Positions 15,808 through 26,374 of a DNA stretch of 64,000 nucleotides are shown here, piece after piece. Numbering within the stretch: position 1 is the stretch's first letter; each line of letters opens with the position of its first letter. Source of the DNA: Mesorhizobium sp. WSM4311. GTDB lineage: Bacteria; Pseudomonadota; Alphaproteobacteria; Rhizobiales; Rhizobiaceae. The position numbers were made by a program, and so were the translations under genes. Where the stretch lies: NCBI RefSeq assembly GCF_002295115.1, contig NZ_NSFV01000002.1, positions 186,001 through 250,000 of the forward strand. The letters run 5' to 3'. Below the pieces are notes generated by a model. It was given only the letters and a program-made list of their open reading frames with translations. It ran no database searches and was not told the DNA's origin.

Positions 15808-16725
15808 TCACCTGCCCGGCCTTGCCGCCTCGCGAATGGTCTGCAGCAGGATGGTGAAGGCCGGCGATGGCGCCGTATCGGTGCGCATCGTCAGGCCGAC
15901 CGGTCCCTTGGTTTCCTCGGTGTCGACCGGCAGGGAGACGAAGGCGCCGCTGGCGATCTCGTTGGCAACCACGCCGGCCGAAATGATCCACACCGCATTG
16001 CTCTGCCGCATGAAGGAGCGGCCAAACGAATCCGAGACGGTTTCGATCTCGGTCGCCGGCGCGGTCATGCCGTTGGTGATGAACAGGCGATCGACGAAGG
16101 GGCGGATGACGGATTCCCGGGTCGGCATCAGCACCGGGAATTCATCGAGCCTGGCGAAGATATCCGCTCCCGGTTCGAGCAGCGGATGTCCGGCCCGCAC
16201 CACGAACAGCACCTGTTCGGAATAGAGATGCTCGAAGAAGAAGCCGGTCATGTTTTCGGGCGCTGCCAGCCGACCGACGACAAGATCGAGCGCGCCGGTG
16301 CGCAATTGCTCAAGAAGCACCGCGTTTTCGCCGGTGACGATCTTGATCGCCGCGCCGGTATTTTCCCCAAGGAACAGGCTCATGGCCTTGGGCATGACCT
16401 TCGCCGACACGGTCGGCAGCGCGCCGATGCGGATCGGATGCCGGTTGATGGCGTCGTCCTGGCGAACCGAATCGACGCCGCGTTTCAACGCCGTGATCGC
16501 CGAACCGGCATGGCTGAGGAAGATCTCGCCAAGCCTTGTGACCCGGATACCGCGCCCGTCACGCTCGACAACGGCGACACCGAGCGCCTCTTCCAGCTCA
16601 CGCAACGTCTTGGTCACCGCCGGCGCGCTGACATGCAGGAAATCGGCGGCGCGGGCAACGCTGCCCTGCCGCGCGACCTCCAGGAAGGCCTGCAGATGAC
16701 GAAAGCGGATGCGGCTCTCGGCCAT
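15808..16725 (-). CDS. pcaQ: LysR-family regulator of protocatechuate catabolism, PcaQ
   Basis: 305 residues from the ATG at 16725. The LysR winged helix-turn-helix is at residues about 7-65 (FRHLQAFLEVARQGSVARAA, SAPAVTKTLRELEEALG). The rest is a type 2 periplasmic-like co-inducer domain. The identity is supported by the divergent pcaDCHGB genes, the PcaQ boxes on both flanks, and the alphaproteobacterial PcaQ arrangement. PcaQ usually responds to beta-carboxy-muconate-type intermediates and activates pcaD. One operator lies only 8 bp from its start codon, so autorepression is likely. A longer N-terminal reading from 16761 would run through the operator and is rejected. Confidence 0.9.
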   Translation of the reverse strand: MAESRIRFRHLQAFLEVARQGSVARAADFLHVSAPAVTKTLRELEEALGVAVVERDGRGIRVTRLGEIFLSHAGSAITALKRGVDSVRQDDAINRHPIRIGALPTVSAKVMPKAMSLFLGENTGAAIKIVTGENAVLLEQLRTGALDLVVGRLAAPENMTGFFFEHLYSEQVLFVVRAGHPLLEPGADIFARLDEFPVLMPTRESVIRPFVDRLFITNGMTAPATEIETVSDSFGRSFMRQSNAVWIISAGVVANEIASGAFVSLPVDTEETKGPVGLTMRTDTAPSPAFTILLQTIREAARPGR

Positions 16726-16732
16726 GGATTTG

Positions 16733-16748
16733 ATAACCCCCGAGTTAA
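16733..16748 (+). promoter_or_regulatory. PcaQ-type operator upstream of pcaDCHGB-pobA
   Basis: Reads ATAACC-CCCG-AGTTAA, one mismatch from ATAACC-N4-GGTTAA. It is in the 93-bp gap between the divergent pcaQ and pcaD starts and is placed so that PcaQ could activate pcaD and repress pcaQ. Confidence 0.82.
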
Positions 16749-16756
16749 TGAAATGG

Positions 16757-16783
16757 CGCAAAATATCATTTTACCGAACCAAA
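16757..16783 (+). promoter_or_regulatory. 27-nt block conserved between the two PcaQ-controlled promoters (pcaD copy)
   Basis: Identical to the minus-strand block at 15712-15738, at the same spacing from its PcaQ box, and ending 35 bp before the pcaD start. With the TTAATGAAA that precedes it, it probably forms the core promoter and the first transcribed bases. Confidence 0.6.
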
Positions 16784-16818
16784 TGCCTTGTGCAATGTGG
16801 AGGTGGAGGATCGAAATC

Positions 16819-17628
16819 GTGTCATTCGTCACCATTGGCGGCATCACGCTGCATCATCGCCACCTCAAGGCCCCCGGCAATGCGCGCGCGCTCATATTCA
16901 TCAATTCGCTCGGCACCGACTTTCGCATCTGGGACGATATTGTCTCGGCGCTCGATGGGGAAATGTCCTTGCTGGTCTATGACAAGCGCGGCCACGGGCT
17001 GTCCGACATCGGCGAGATCAAGTCGATCGACGATCATGTCGACGATCTCTCGGCGCTCATCGATCATTTCGGCTTGAAGAAGGTCGTGCTGTGCGGCCTT
17101 TCGGTCGGCGGCATGATCGCGCAAGGGCTCTACGCCAGGCGCCCAGGCATCGTCGAGGCCATGATCCTGTGCGACACGGCCCACAAGATCGGCACCAACG
17201 AGAGCTGGAACACCCGGATCGCGGTCGTCGAACGCAAGGGCATCCAGGCCATTGCCGATGGCGTGCTCAAACTGTGGTTCACTCCCGCCTTCCACACCGC
17301 GCGGGTGGCCGAACTGGACGGCTATTGGAACATGATGACCCGGCAGGCTGTCGCCGGTTACGTCGGGACTTGCGCAGCCATCCGCGCCGCCGATTTTACC
17401 GATGCAGCACGCCGCATCGCGGTACCGACGCTCTGCGTCGTCGGTGACCAGGACGGCTCGACGCCGCCCTCTCTCGTCCGCTCGCTGGCCGCTCTGATCC
17501 CCGGTTCGCGTTTCGAGATCGTCCGCGACGCTGGACATATTCCCTGCGTGGAACAGCCTGAAGCGCTCACCGCGCTGATCCGCGATTTTGTCGCATCGCT
17601 TGCCCCTGGAGCAGAAAACCATGGATGA
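16819..17628 (+). CDS. pcaD: 3-oxoadipate enol-lactonase
   Basis: 269-residue alpha/beta-hydrolase that opens beta-ketoadipate enol-lactone to 3-oxoadipate. Nucleophile Ser is in GLSVGG (about residues 93-98), acid in VVGDQDGSTP and His in RDAGHIPCVEQP. The wording VYDKRGHGLSD is typical of PcaD. Start chosen is GTG 16819 (VSFVTIGGITLHH), because AGGTGGAGGA sits 8 bp before it; in-frame ATGs at 16783 and 16795 lack such a site. First gene of the pca operon. The stop overlaps pcaC by 8 bp. Confidence 0.92.
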   Translation: MSFVTIGGITLHHRHLKAPGNARALIFINSLGTDFRIWDDIVSALDGEMSLLVYDKRGHGLSDIGEIKSIDDHVDDLSALIDHFGLKKVVLCGLSVGGMIAQGLYARRPGIVEAMILCDTAHKIGTNESWNTRIAVVERKGIQAIADGVLKLWFTPAFHTARVAELDGYWNMMTRQAVAGYVGTCAAIRAADFTDAARRIAVPTLCVVGDQDGSTPPSLVRSLAALIPGSRFEIVRDAGHIPCVEQPEALTALIRDFVASLAPGAENHG

Positions 17629-18028
17629 AGTCCCCGGCAACGCAGCCAGATATCGCACTGGCCTCGCGGTGCGCCGCGCGGTGCTCGGCGATCGGCATGT
17701 CGATCGGGCCGAGGTCGCTGCCACCGATTTCGATCAACCCTTCCAGGAACTGATCACCGAGGCGGCCTGGGGCACTGTGTGGGCCCGTCCGGGCCTCAGC
17801 AAGCGCGAGCGCTCGATCGTCACGCTGGCGCTGCTGGCGGCACTCGGCCATGATGAGGAGGTCGCCCTGCATGTGCGCGCCACCGCCAACACCGGTGCGA
17901 CGCGCGACGATATCTGCGAGGCGTTCCTGCATGTCGCCATCTATGCCGGTGTGCCGGCCGCCAACCGTGCCTTCAGAATAGCCAAGGACGTGTTTTCGGA
18001 AATGGACGGAGCCGACAATGCCCTCTGA
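17621..18028 (+). CDS. pcaC: 4-carboxymuconolactone decarboxylase
   Basis: 135 residues, AhpD-like/CMD fold. The family signature spans [20 protein letters not shown] and [20 protein letters not shown], ending [15 protein letters not shown]. The conserved His of LHVRA and the Glu of CEAF are present. It decarboxylates gamma-carboxymuconolactone to beta-ketoadipate enol-lactone, the substrate of PcaD. The ATG at 17621 overlaps pcaD by 8 bp, and the gene overlaps pcaH by 11 bp. Confidence 0.93.
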   Translation: MDEVPGNAARYRTGLAVRRAVLGDRHVDRAEVAATDFDQPFQELITEAAWGTVWARPGLSKRERSIVTLALLAALGHDEEVALHVRATANTGATRDDICEAFLHVAIYAGVPAANRAFRIAKDVFSEMDGADNAL

Positions 18029-18773
18029 GTCCGGCTCGAACCGGAAGCCCGAAACCGGCACCTTCTTCCAGCGCGAAAGGACATGGCATCCTCCGGCGCT
18101 GACGCCGGGCTATAAGAGTTCGGTGCTGCGCTCGCCGCAAAAGGCGCTTTTGTCCTTCGACAACACGCTGTCGGAAATAGCCGGACCGGCCTTCGGCCAC
18201 GCCATGCTGGGCGAGCTCGACAACGACCTGATCCATAATTTCGCCAGGCCGGGCGAGAGCGCCATCGGCGAACGCATCATCGTCCATGGGCGTGTGCTCG
18301 ATGAGCGAGGCATTGGCGTTCCCGGCGTGCTCATCGAATTCTGGCAGGCCAATGCCGGCGGCCGCTACCGCCACAAGAAGGACGGCTATCTGGCGCCGCT
18401 CGACCCGAATTTCGGTGGCTGCGGCCGCACCATTACAGGCGAGGATGGTGGCTATGCCTTCCGCACCGTCAAGCCCGGGCCCTATCCCTGGCCGAATGGT
18501 CCCAATGACTGGCGCCCGGCGCACATCCATTTCTCGGTTTTCGGCCACGGCTTCGCGCAGCGGCTGATCACGCAGATGTATTTCCAGGGTGACCCGCTGA
18601 TCTGGAAGTGCCCGATCGTGCGCGGCATCGCCGACAAGGCGGCCATCGAGGCGCTCACGGCCATCCTCGACACGCAGGCGACCATTCCGATGGATGCGCT
18701 CGCCTACAAGTTCGACATCGTGCTGCGCGGCCGCCGCTCGTCGCTGTTCGAAAACCGGCCGGAGGGCAATTGA
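18018..18773 (+). CDS. pcaH: Protocatechuate 3,4-dioxygenase beta subunit
   Basis: 251 residues. All four ferric-iron ligands are visible with the spacing of the Pseudomonas enzyme: Tyr117 (GGRYRHK), Tyr156 (GPYPWP), His169 and His171 (PAHIHF). With PcaG it cleaves protocatechuate between its two hydroxyls to give 3-carboxy-cis,cis-muconate. Overlaps pcaC by 11 bp and shares one base with pcaG (TGATG), so the two subunits are translated in step. Confidence 0.96.
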   Translation: MPSESGSNRKPETGTFFQRERTWHPPALTPGYKSSVLRSPQKALLSFDNTLSEIAGPAFGHAMLGELDNDLIHNFARPGESAIGERIIVHGRVLDERGIGVPGVLIEFWQANAGGRYRHKKDGYLAPLDPNFGGCGRTITGEDGGYAFRTVKPGPYPWPNGPNDWRPAHIHFSVFGHGFAQRLITQMYFQGDPLIWKCPIVRGIADKAAIEALTAILDTQATIPMDALAYKFDIVLRGRRSSLFENRPEGN

Positions 18774-19387
18774 TGGCCCAGTCGCTCGACCGGCTCAGGG
18801 AAAGCGCTTCGCAGACCGCGGGACCATACGTCCATATCGGGCTGACGCCGAACTTCTGCGGCATCAGTGGCGTCTATGCGACCGATCTTGGCTCGACCAT
18901 GGTCAGCGACAAGACCAAGGGCGAGCGCATCGGTCTCAAAATCCGCGTGCTCGACGGCACCGGCACGCCGCTCAAGGACGCCTTGATCGAGATCTGGCAG
19001 GCGGATGCGGACGGGCTCTACAATTCGCCGACCGAGATGCGCGGCGCGGCCGATCCGAACTTTTTCGGCTGGGGCCGCTGCCCGACCGACATGGAAACCG
19101 GCGTCTGTGCATTCGAGACGATCAAGCCCGGCCGCGTGCCGTTCCGGGATGGAAGGCTGATGGCGCCGCACGTCACACTGTGGATCGTCGCGCGCGGCAT
19201 TAATGTCGGCCTGCACACACGGCTCTATTTCTCCGACGAGCAAAAGGCCAATGGCGAGGATCCGATCCTGGCGCGCATCGAGCACCGCGTCCGCGTGCCG
19301 ACGCTGATCGCCGAGCGCCAGGGCGACATTTACGTCTTCGATGTCCATCTCCAGGGGGAGAAGGAAACGGTCTTCTTCGACAGTTGA
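18773..19387 (+). CDS. pcaG: Protocatechuate 3,4-dioxygenase alpha subunit
   Basis: 204 residues. It has the intradiol-dioxygenase fold of the alpha chain: TAGPYVHIGL near the N-terminus, DALIEIWQADADGLYNSP (about residues 66-83) and FGWGRCPTD. As expected for the alpha subunit the iron ligands of the beta subunit are not conserved. It completes the active site with PcaH. It starts on the last base of the pcaH stop codon. Confidence 0.95.
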   Translation: MAQSLDRLRESASQTAGPYVHIGLTPNFCGISGVYATDLGSTMVSDKTKGERIGLKIRVLDGTGTPLKDALIEIWQADADGLYNSPTEMRGAADPNFFGWGRCPTDMETGVCAFETIKPGRVPFRDGRLMAPHVTLWIVARGINVGLHTRLYFSDEQKANGEDPILARIEHRVRVPTLIAERQGDIYVFDVHLQGEKETVFFDS

Positions 19388-19406
19388 TGGTCAGGAGAAG
19401 CAAGAC

Positions 19407-21631
<2,225 letters not shown>

Positions 21632-21691
21632 AGGCTCTTTCTTTGACGCAATCCGGACGGAAAACCGCTCAACGCTTTTCCTGGAATTACT

Positions 21692-22555
21692 TTATCCCTT
21701 GATGGCCGAGCCGACGATGGAATCAACGAAGAAGCGCTGCAGCAGGACGAACAGGATGAGCGGCGGCAGCACGGCCAGTGTCGCGCCGGCCATCACCAGG
21801 CCGGTATTCACCGCGCCACGATTGTAGCTCAAGAGCCGGCTCAGGCTGATGACGATCGGGTAGGCGTCGGCATTGCCCTGCAGCACGGTCAGCGGCCAGA
21901 GATAGCTGTTCCAATGGTAGACGAAGGCGAACAGGGCGAGTGCGGCGATCGCCGGCGCGACGCTGGGCGCCACGATCTTGAACAGGATCAGCAACTCCGA
22001 AGCGCCGTCCATGCGCGCGGCGTCGATGAGGTCGTCCGGCACGCCGGCGATGAACTGGCGCATCAGGAAGATGCCGAAGGCATTGGCCAGATTGGGCACG
22101 ATGATGCCGGCCAGGCTGGCATTGAGCCCGATCGAGCCGACGAGGCGATAGAGCGGGATCAACGTCACGATCGGCGGCAGGAACATGGTGGCGATCAGCA
22201 GCGAAAACAGCAGCGATTTGGCGGGGAAGTGGTATTTGGCGAAGGCATAGCCGGCCATCATGCTGGTGCTCAGGATGCCGGCGGTGGTGATCGTGGCGAT
22301 GACCAGGGAGTTCCACATCGAGCGGCCGACATTGACCACGCCGGAAACTTTTTCATAGGCGTCGAGGCTCGGTGTGTGCGGTATCCACACCGGCGGCACC
22401 TGCATGCTCTCGGCCGGGGTTTTCAGGCTCGACAGCACCATCCACACCAGCGGGAAGGCCGAGGCGACGGCGACCAGCAGCATCAGCGTCGCCAGCAGCG
22501 CCTTGCGGCCGGACGGGCGCTTGCGTGACAGCCGGCTCGACGATCCCCCGCTCAT
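21692..22555 (-). CDS. Carbohydrate ABC permease, MalG-like (CUT1)
   Basis: 287 residues with six hydrophobic segments. The inner-membrane EAA-type loop reads DLIDAARMDGASELLILFKIVAPSVAP (about residues 186-212 in two parts). LVWMVLSSLKTPAES after the first segment is typical of MalG-class permeases. It overlaps the MalF-like gene by 4 bp. Third gene of a binding-protein/MalF/MalG operon that has no ATPase gene, so a shared ATPase encoded elsewhere must energise it. The 60-bp convergent gap to pobA contains no strong terminator. Confidence 0.9.
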   Translation of the reverse strand: MSGGSSSRLSRKRPSGRKALLATLMLLVAVASAFPLVWMVLSSLKTPAESMQVPPVWIPHTPSLDAYEKVSGVVNVGRSMWNSLVIATITTAGILSTSMMAGYAFAKYHFPAKSLLFSLLIATMFLPPIVTLIPLYRLVGSIGLNASLAGIIVPNLANAFGIFLMRQFIAGVPDDLIDAARMDGASELLILFKIVAPSVAPAIAALALFAFVYHWNSYLWPLTVLQGNADAYPIVISLSRLLSYNRGAVNTGLVMAGATLAVLPPLILFVLLQRFFVDSIVGSAIKG

Positions 22556-23442
22556 TCCTGATCCTTCCGGTTGGCGAGGGCAAACAGCGCGCAGACCACG
22601 ACGATCAGCGACAGCATCAGCATGACCGCCATCGCCGAACCCAGTCCGCCTTGCGCGCGTTCGATGCCGACGCGGCGGATGTGGTAGGTGAGCACATTGG
22701 TCGAGCCGACCGGCCCACCCTGCGTGATCAGCGCCACCGGCTCGAACACCTGCACGGCGTTGATGATGGCGATGACGGCGCTGAACAAAAGCGTGCGCCG
22801 CATCAGCGGCAGTGTGATGAAGCGGAACTGCTCCAAGCGATTGGCGCCGTCGAGCTTGGCCGCCTCGTAGAGGCTGCCCGGGATCTGTGTGAGGCCAGCG
22901 ATCGCCAGCACGGTGAAATAGCCCATCTGCTGCCAGACATTGAGCAAGACGATCGAGACCAGCGCCGAGCGCGGCGACGACAGAAAGGGCTGCGGGCCGA
23001 TGCCGATGAGGCCGAGCATCTGGTTGAGCGGCCCCTCGCTCGGCGAATAGAGCTTCGACCAGACCAGCGCCACCGCGATCATCGGCACCATGTAGGTGGA
23101 AAACAGCACCGTCCTTAGCGCCGTGCCGCCGGCGACGTCATGCTGGTAAACCATCAGGCCGAAGGCCACCGACAGCGGCAGGATGAGGATGACGGAGAGC
23201 GCGGTGTAGATGGCGGTGTTGGTGAGCGCGCCCTTGAAGTCACGCCCGACCGAGGAGGCCCCAAAGATCTCGCGGAAATTGTCGAGGCCGATGAAGCTGG
23301 CGCTGGAAAACGGCGTCTGCGTCGACCAGTCCTGAAAGGACAGCCAGACGGTGAGCAGCATCGGCAACAGGATGAAGATGCCGATCAGCGTCACGGCGGG
23401 CGCAAGCATGATGCCCGCCGAGGCACGGTACCTCTGGATCAT
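22552..23442 (-). CDS. Carbohydrate ABC permease, MalF-like (CUT1)
   Basis: 296 residues with six predicted membrane segments. The EAA loop LYEAAKLDGANRLEQFRFI (about residues 190-208) docks the ATPase. FITLPLMRRTLLF follows. N-terminal MIQRYRASAGIMLAPAVTL is a normal permease start. It shares one base with the binding-protein stop upstream (TAATG) and overlaps the MalG-like gene by 4 bp. Confidence 0.9.
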   Translation of the reverse strand: MIQRYRASAGIMLAPAVTLIGIFILLPMLLTVWLSFQDWSTQTPFSSASFIGLDNFREIFGASSVGRDFKGALTNTAIYTALSVILILPLSVAFGLMVYQHDVAGGTALRTVLFSTYMVPMIAVALVWSKLYSPSEGPLNQMLGLIGIGPQPFLSSPRSALVSIVLLNVWQQMGYFTVLAIAGLTQIPGSLYEAAKLDGANRLEQFRFITLPLMRRTLLFSAVIAIINAVQVFEPVALITQGGPVGSTNVLTYHIRRVGIERAQGGLGSAMAVMLMLSLIVVVCALFALANRKDQE

Positions 23443-24734
23443 TATTTGGCGGCGCGCTCCAGGATCGAGGTGGCGTCAGCCTGTGCCGTCGCCTGCGCAT
23501 CCTTGGCCGAGACCTGGCCATACTGCAACGCCTCGAGCGTCTGCTGCAGGGATTCCGAGAATTCCTGTCCGCCCGGCACCACCGGGAACGGCTTGGCATC
23601 GGTCAGCACGCTGACATAGCCGGAGAGGAATTCCGAGCCGAGCTTGTCCTTGTGCGCCTCGATGTCGGACAGGCGCGAGGGCAGGATGCCCATCGACATC
23701 AGGATGTCGGACATCGCCGAGGCGCCGTTCTTGCCGGATTTCGGATTGTTCAGCCAGGCCAGGAATTCCCACGCCGCCTTTTGCTCGGCCGCGCCGGCAT
23801 TGGCGTTGACCACGGTCATCCAGGAATAGGAGATCGAATGCGGCTTGTCGCCGCTCGGGCCGACCGGGATCGGCGCGGTGGCGATGTCCGCGAATTTATC
23901 GCCCATGCCGGTCTTCAGCGCGCTCTCCCACCAATTGGCCATGATGATCATGCCGGTCTTGCCGGAGACGAAATTGTCGAGGAACGGACCCGTGGTGTTG
24001 GCATCCGCCGTCGCCATCGCCGGCACGCTGGCGCTCGACTTGATCAGGTCCTCATAGAGCTGGAAGGTCTGTGCCGCCTGCGGGCTGTCCAGCGCCGGCT
24101 TGCCGTCCTTGACCAGCTCGCCGCCGTTGGAAACGAGCAGCGAAGCGAAGGGATGGACGACGCCGGCCGCCCAGCTGTTGATCATACCGAAACCTTGCTC
24201 GCCGGCCTCCTTGTTGGTCAGCTTCTTCGCCGCATCCTTGAACTCGTCCCAGGTTTTGGGTGGTGCCGCGATACCCGCCTGCTTGAACAGCGCCTTGTTG
24301 TAGTTCAGCGCATAGACGTCGATCTCGTTGGGAATGCCATAGAGCTTGCCGCCGACAGAGGCAGCGCTGGTGACGCCCGCCGGCCACGCGCCCTTGACCT
24401 CGCTGGCCACCGCGTCGGGCGCGGGCGCAACCAGCTTGTCGCGGGCGAGTTCCGGCAGCCACAGATCGTAGATGCCGCCGATCGTCGGCCCGTCCGAGCC
24501 GCCGCCTTGCGAGCGCAGCGTGGTCAGGAGATCACCGAAGGGCACGGCGCGCACGGTGACGCTGACGTCCGGATTGGCCTTGGCATAATCCTTGGCCGCA
24601 GCCTCCAGCAGCGCAACCGTCTCCGGCGACCAGTGCGTCAAATAGGAGATGTTGACCGATTGCGCCCATGCCGTGGCAGGCAGGATGGCCAGGCCCGCGG
24701 CCAGCGCCAGTTTCGAAGTCCAGGCAAACGACAT
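23442..24734 (-). CDS. Carbohydrate ABC substrate-binding protein (CUT1)
   Basis: 430 residues with a signal peptide (hydrophobic residues about 8-22, cleavage likely after TAWA). The mature protein begins QSVNISYLTHWSPETVALL and resembles family 1 sugar-binding proteins. NGGELVKDGKPALDSPQ and GKTGMIIMANWW are recognisable ligand-lobe segments. The ATG at 24734 has AGGAGGATGAGGA in front. First gene of a minus-strand operon diverging from the second sugar-binding protein at 25051. Ligand unknown. Confidence 0.9.
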   Translation of the reverse strand: MSFAWTSKLALAAGLAILPATAWAQSVNISYLTHWSPETVALLEAAAKDYAKANPDVSVTVRAVPFGDLLTTLRSQGGGSDGPTIGGIYDLWLPELARDKLVAPAPDAVASEVKGAWPAGVTSAASVGGKLYGIPNEIDVYALNYNKALFKQAGIAAPPKTWDEFKDAAKKLTNKEAGEQGFGMINSWAAGVVHPFASLLVSNGGELVKDGKPALDSPQAAQTFQLYEDLIKSSASVPAMATADANTTGPFLDNFVSGKTGMIIMANWWESALKTGMGDKFADIATAPIPVGPSGDKPHSISYSWMTVVNANAGAAEQKAAWEFLAWLNNPKSGKNGASAMSDILMSMGILPSRLSDIEAHKDKLGSEFLSGYVSVLTDAKPFPVVPGGQEFSESLQQTLEALQYGQVSAKDAQATAQADATSILERAAK

Positions 24735-25050
24735 TCCTCATCCTCCTATCGATCACCATGACGTTATGACAACTTTAGGCGGTGGCGCAAGAGCCTGTCG
24801 GCGAAAAAGCTTTGTATTGACCGGTTTCAGATTCTTCCGCCTTGTCGGTTACGATAGTTTTGTCGTTTGAAAACAAAATGTTGATGGCATCTGGTTGCCC
24901 GTTTTTCCTCGCTGGAGCCATCCAGGAGGTGTGCCAGACCTCTTGCGAACGCTGCTATGTCGTTATAATGACTTTGCTGGAGCCAATGACTCTTTCGCGG
25001 CGTCGCAGCGCCTCGGGACGCCAAGGACAGAAAACAATGGGAGACTGGCA
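24735..25050. other. 316-bp divergent control region between two sugar ABC operons
   Basis: No convincing gene. It should hold both outward promoters. Two related motifs occur near the two expected -10 regions: TGACGTTATGACA at 24759-24771 and GTCGTTATAATGAC at 24959-24972. The 10-mer GCTGGAGCCA occurs at 24911-24920 and 24976-24985. A GntR regulator (29767-30537) of the right-hand operon is a candidate to act here. Confidence 0.6.
24943..24969 (+). promoter_or_regulatory. Candidate sigma-70 promoter of the 25051 operon
   Basis: TTGCGA (24943-24948) and a consensus -10 TATAAT (24964-24969), but with a short 15-bp spacer. The -10 lies inside the near-palindrome GTCGTTATAATGAC, so a repressor bound there would block initiation. 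A leader of about 75 nt would follow. Confidence 0.4.
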
Positions 25051-26322
25051 ATGAGCATGCTTTCACTTCACCGGCGCGCCGCCCTTGGCCTGATCGGCGG
25101 CCTTGCCGCTGCTTGCGCCGGCGTCCTCATCACCTTGCCGGCGAGGGCCGACAGCACGGTGACACTGTGGAGCTGGCGCACGGAGGACGAGGCCGCGATG
25201 CGCCGCATCTTCGACGCCTTCGAGGCCAAGAACCCCGGCATCAAGGTCGACATCCAGTTCACGCCGGACGCCGATTACCAGAACCGGCTGAGCACCGCCC
25301 TGCGTGGCGGCCGCGGGCCCGACATCGCCCAGCTCAAGGCCTACGGTGAATTGCAGCCCTTCGTCGACGCCGGCTATCTCGACGCGCTCGACGACAGCGT
25401 GCCCGAATTGAAGAACATGGCGGACGCCGCGCTGGGCGGCGCGCGCGGCCGCACCGACGGCAAGCTCTATGGCGTGCCCTATTCGGTGCCGATGATGGGC
25501 GTCTTCTATAACCAGGATATCTTCGCCGCCCAGGGCATCGAAATCCCCAAGACCTACAAGGATTTCGTCGCCGCCTGCGAGAAGCTTAAGGCCGCAGGCA
25601 TCACGCCGATCGCCACCGGCGGCGCCAACGGCTCGGCTTGGGAGCTTGAGATCGGCGTCGGCGTCATCGGCCCGACCGTCTACGGCCCGGGCTTCTACGA
25701 CGAGATGATGACCGGCAAGGCGACCTTCGAGGATCCGCGCTATGTCGCGGCGCTGAAGCGCTTCGCCGAGCTGAAGCCTTATTTTCCTGATGGCTTCGCC
25801 GGCATCGACTACACCACCGCCACGCAACAGTTCATTGGCGGCAAGGCGGCGATGTTCCTCGGCGGCTCGTTCGAGAACGGCAGCTTCAAGGCGCAGAACC
25901 CGAAGCTGAAATTCTCGATCTTCCCGTTCCCGGCCGACGATGCCGGGGCAAAGCTCTACACCTCAGCCTTCTCCGACGGCTCCTATGGTCTGGTTTCGGA
26001 GAGTCAAAACAAGGAGGCCGCGACCAAAGTGCTGGGCTTCATGGCTTCGGCCGAATTCGCGCAGATGTTCGCCGACGAGCTCGGCTGGCCGCCGGCCCGC
26101 ACCGATGTCACGGTGAAGGATCCGGTGCTGGCCGAGATGATGGCGATGTCGAAGAACTCGACGCCCTATCTGACGCTGGTCGGCTTTCGCTGGCAGTCGC
26201 CGACGGCCTCTTCGGTGCTGCAGTCGGAGATCATCGACATGGTCGAGGGCAACATCGCGCCGGAGAAACTGGCGGCCGACATGCAGGCCGCCGTCGCCAC
26301 CTGGTTCAAGCCGAAACAGTAA
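25051..26322 (+). CDS. Carbohydrate ABC substrate-binding protein (CUT1)
   Basis: 423 residues. The N-terminus has paired arginines (LHRRAALGLIGG) before a hydrophobic core and a probable cleavage after LPARA (about residue 33); Sec or Tat export are both possible. The mature part DSTVTLWSWRTEDEAAMRRI and the segment TQQFIGGKAAMFLGGSF fit family 1 sugar-binding proteins. It is unlike the neighbour at 23442 in detail, so the two probably bind different ligands. ATG at 25051 follows GGGAGACTGGCA. First gene of a seven-gene plus-strand operon ending with a UPF0309 isomerase. Confidence 0.9.
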   Translation: MSMLSLHRRAALGLIGGLAAACAGVLITLPARADSTVTLWSWRTEDEAAMRRIFDAFEAKNPGIKVDIQFTPDADYQNRLSTALRGGRGPDIAQLKAYGELQPFVDAGYLDALDDSVPELKNMADAALGGARGRTDGKLYGVPYSVPMMGVFYNQDIFAAQGIEIPKTYKDFVAACEKLKAAGITPIATGGANGSAWELEIGVGVIGPTVYGPGFYDEMMTGKATFEDPRYVAALKRFAELKPYFPDGFAGIDYTTATQQFIGGKAAMFLGGSFENGSFKAQNPKLKFSIFPFPADDAGAKLYTSAFSDGSYGLVSESQNKEAATKVLGFMASAEFAQMFADELGWPPARTDVTVKDPVLAEMMAMSKNSTPYLTLVGFRWQSPTASSVLQSEIIDMVEGNIAPEKLAADMQAAVATWFKPKQ

Positions 26323-26325
26323 GGA

Positions 26326-26350
26326 GCCGGCCCGTCGCATCGCGGCCGGC
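26326..26350 (+). other. Intercistronic hairpin after the sugar-binding-protein gene
   Basis: GCCGGCC (26326-26332) pairs with GGCCGGC (26344-26350) across an 11-nt loop, 4 bp after the stop codon and 25 bp before the permease start. Such hairpins often protect the abundant binding-protein mRNA and lower downstream expression. Confidence 0.45.
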
Positions 26351-26374
26351 CTCTCGTCCGGACACAAACAGCGC

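Noticed and set aside
13647..15857. 736-codon open frame on the plus strand across the transporter genes
   Set aside because: Spans opposite two well-supported genes and their junction; its translation has no recognisable fold. Long stop-free antisense frames are common in high-GC DNA.
21632..21691. Terminator between convergent pobA and the sugar permease
   Set aside because: No inverted repeat of convincing length was found in the 60-bp gap.
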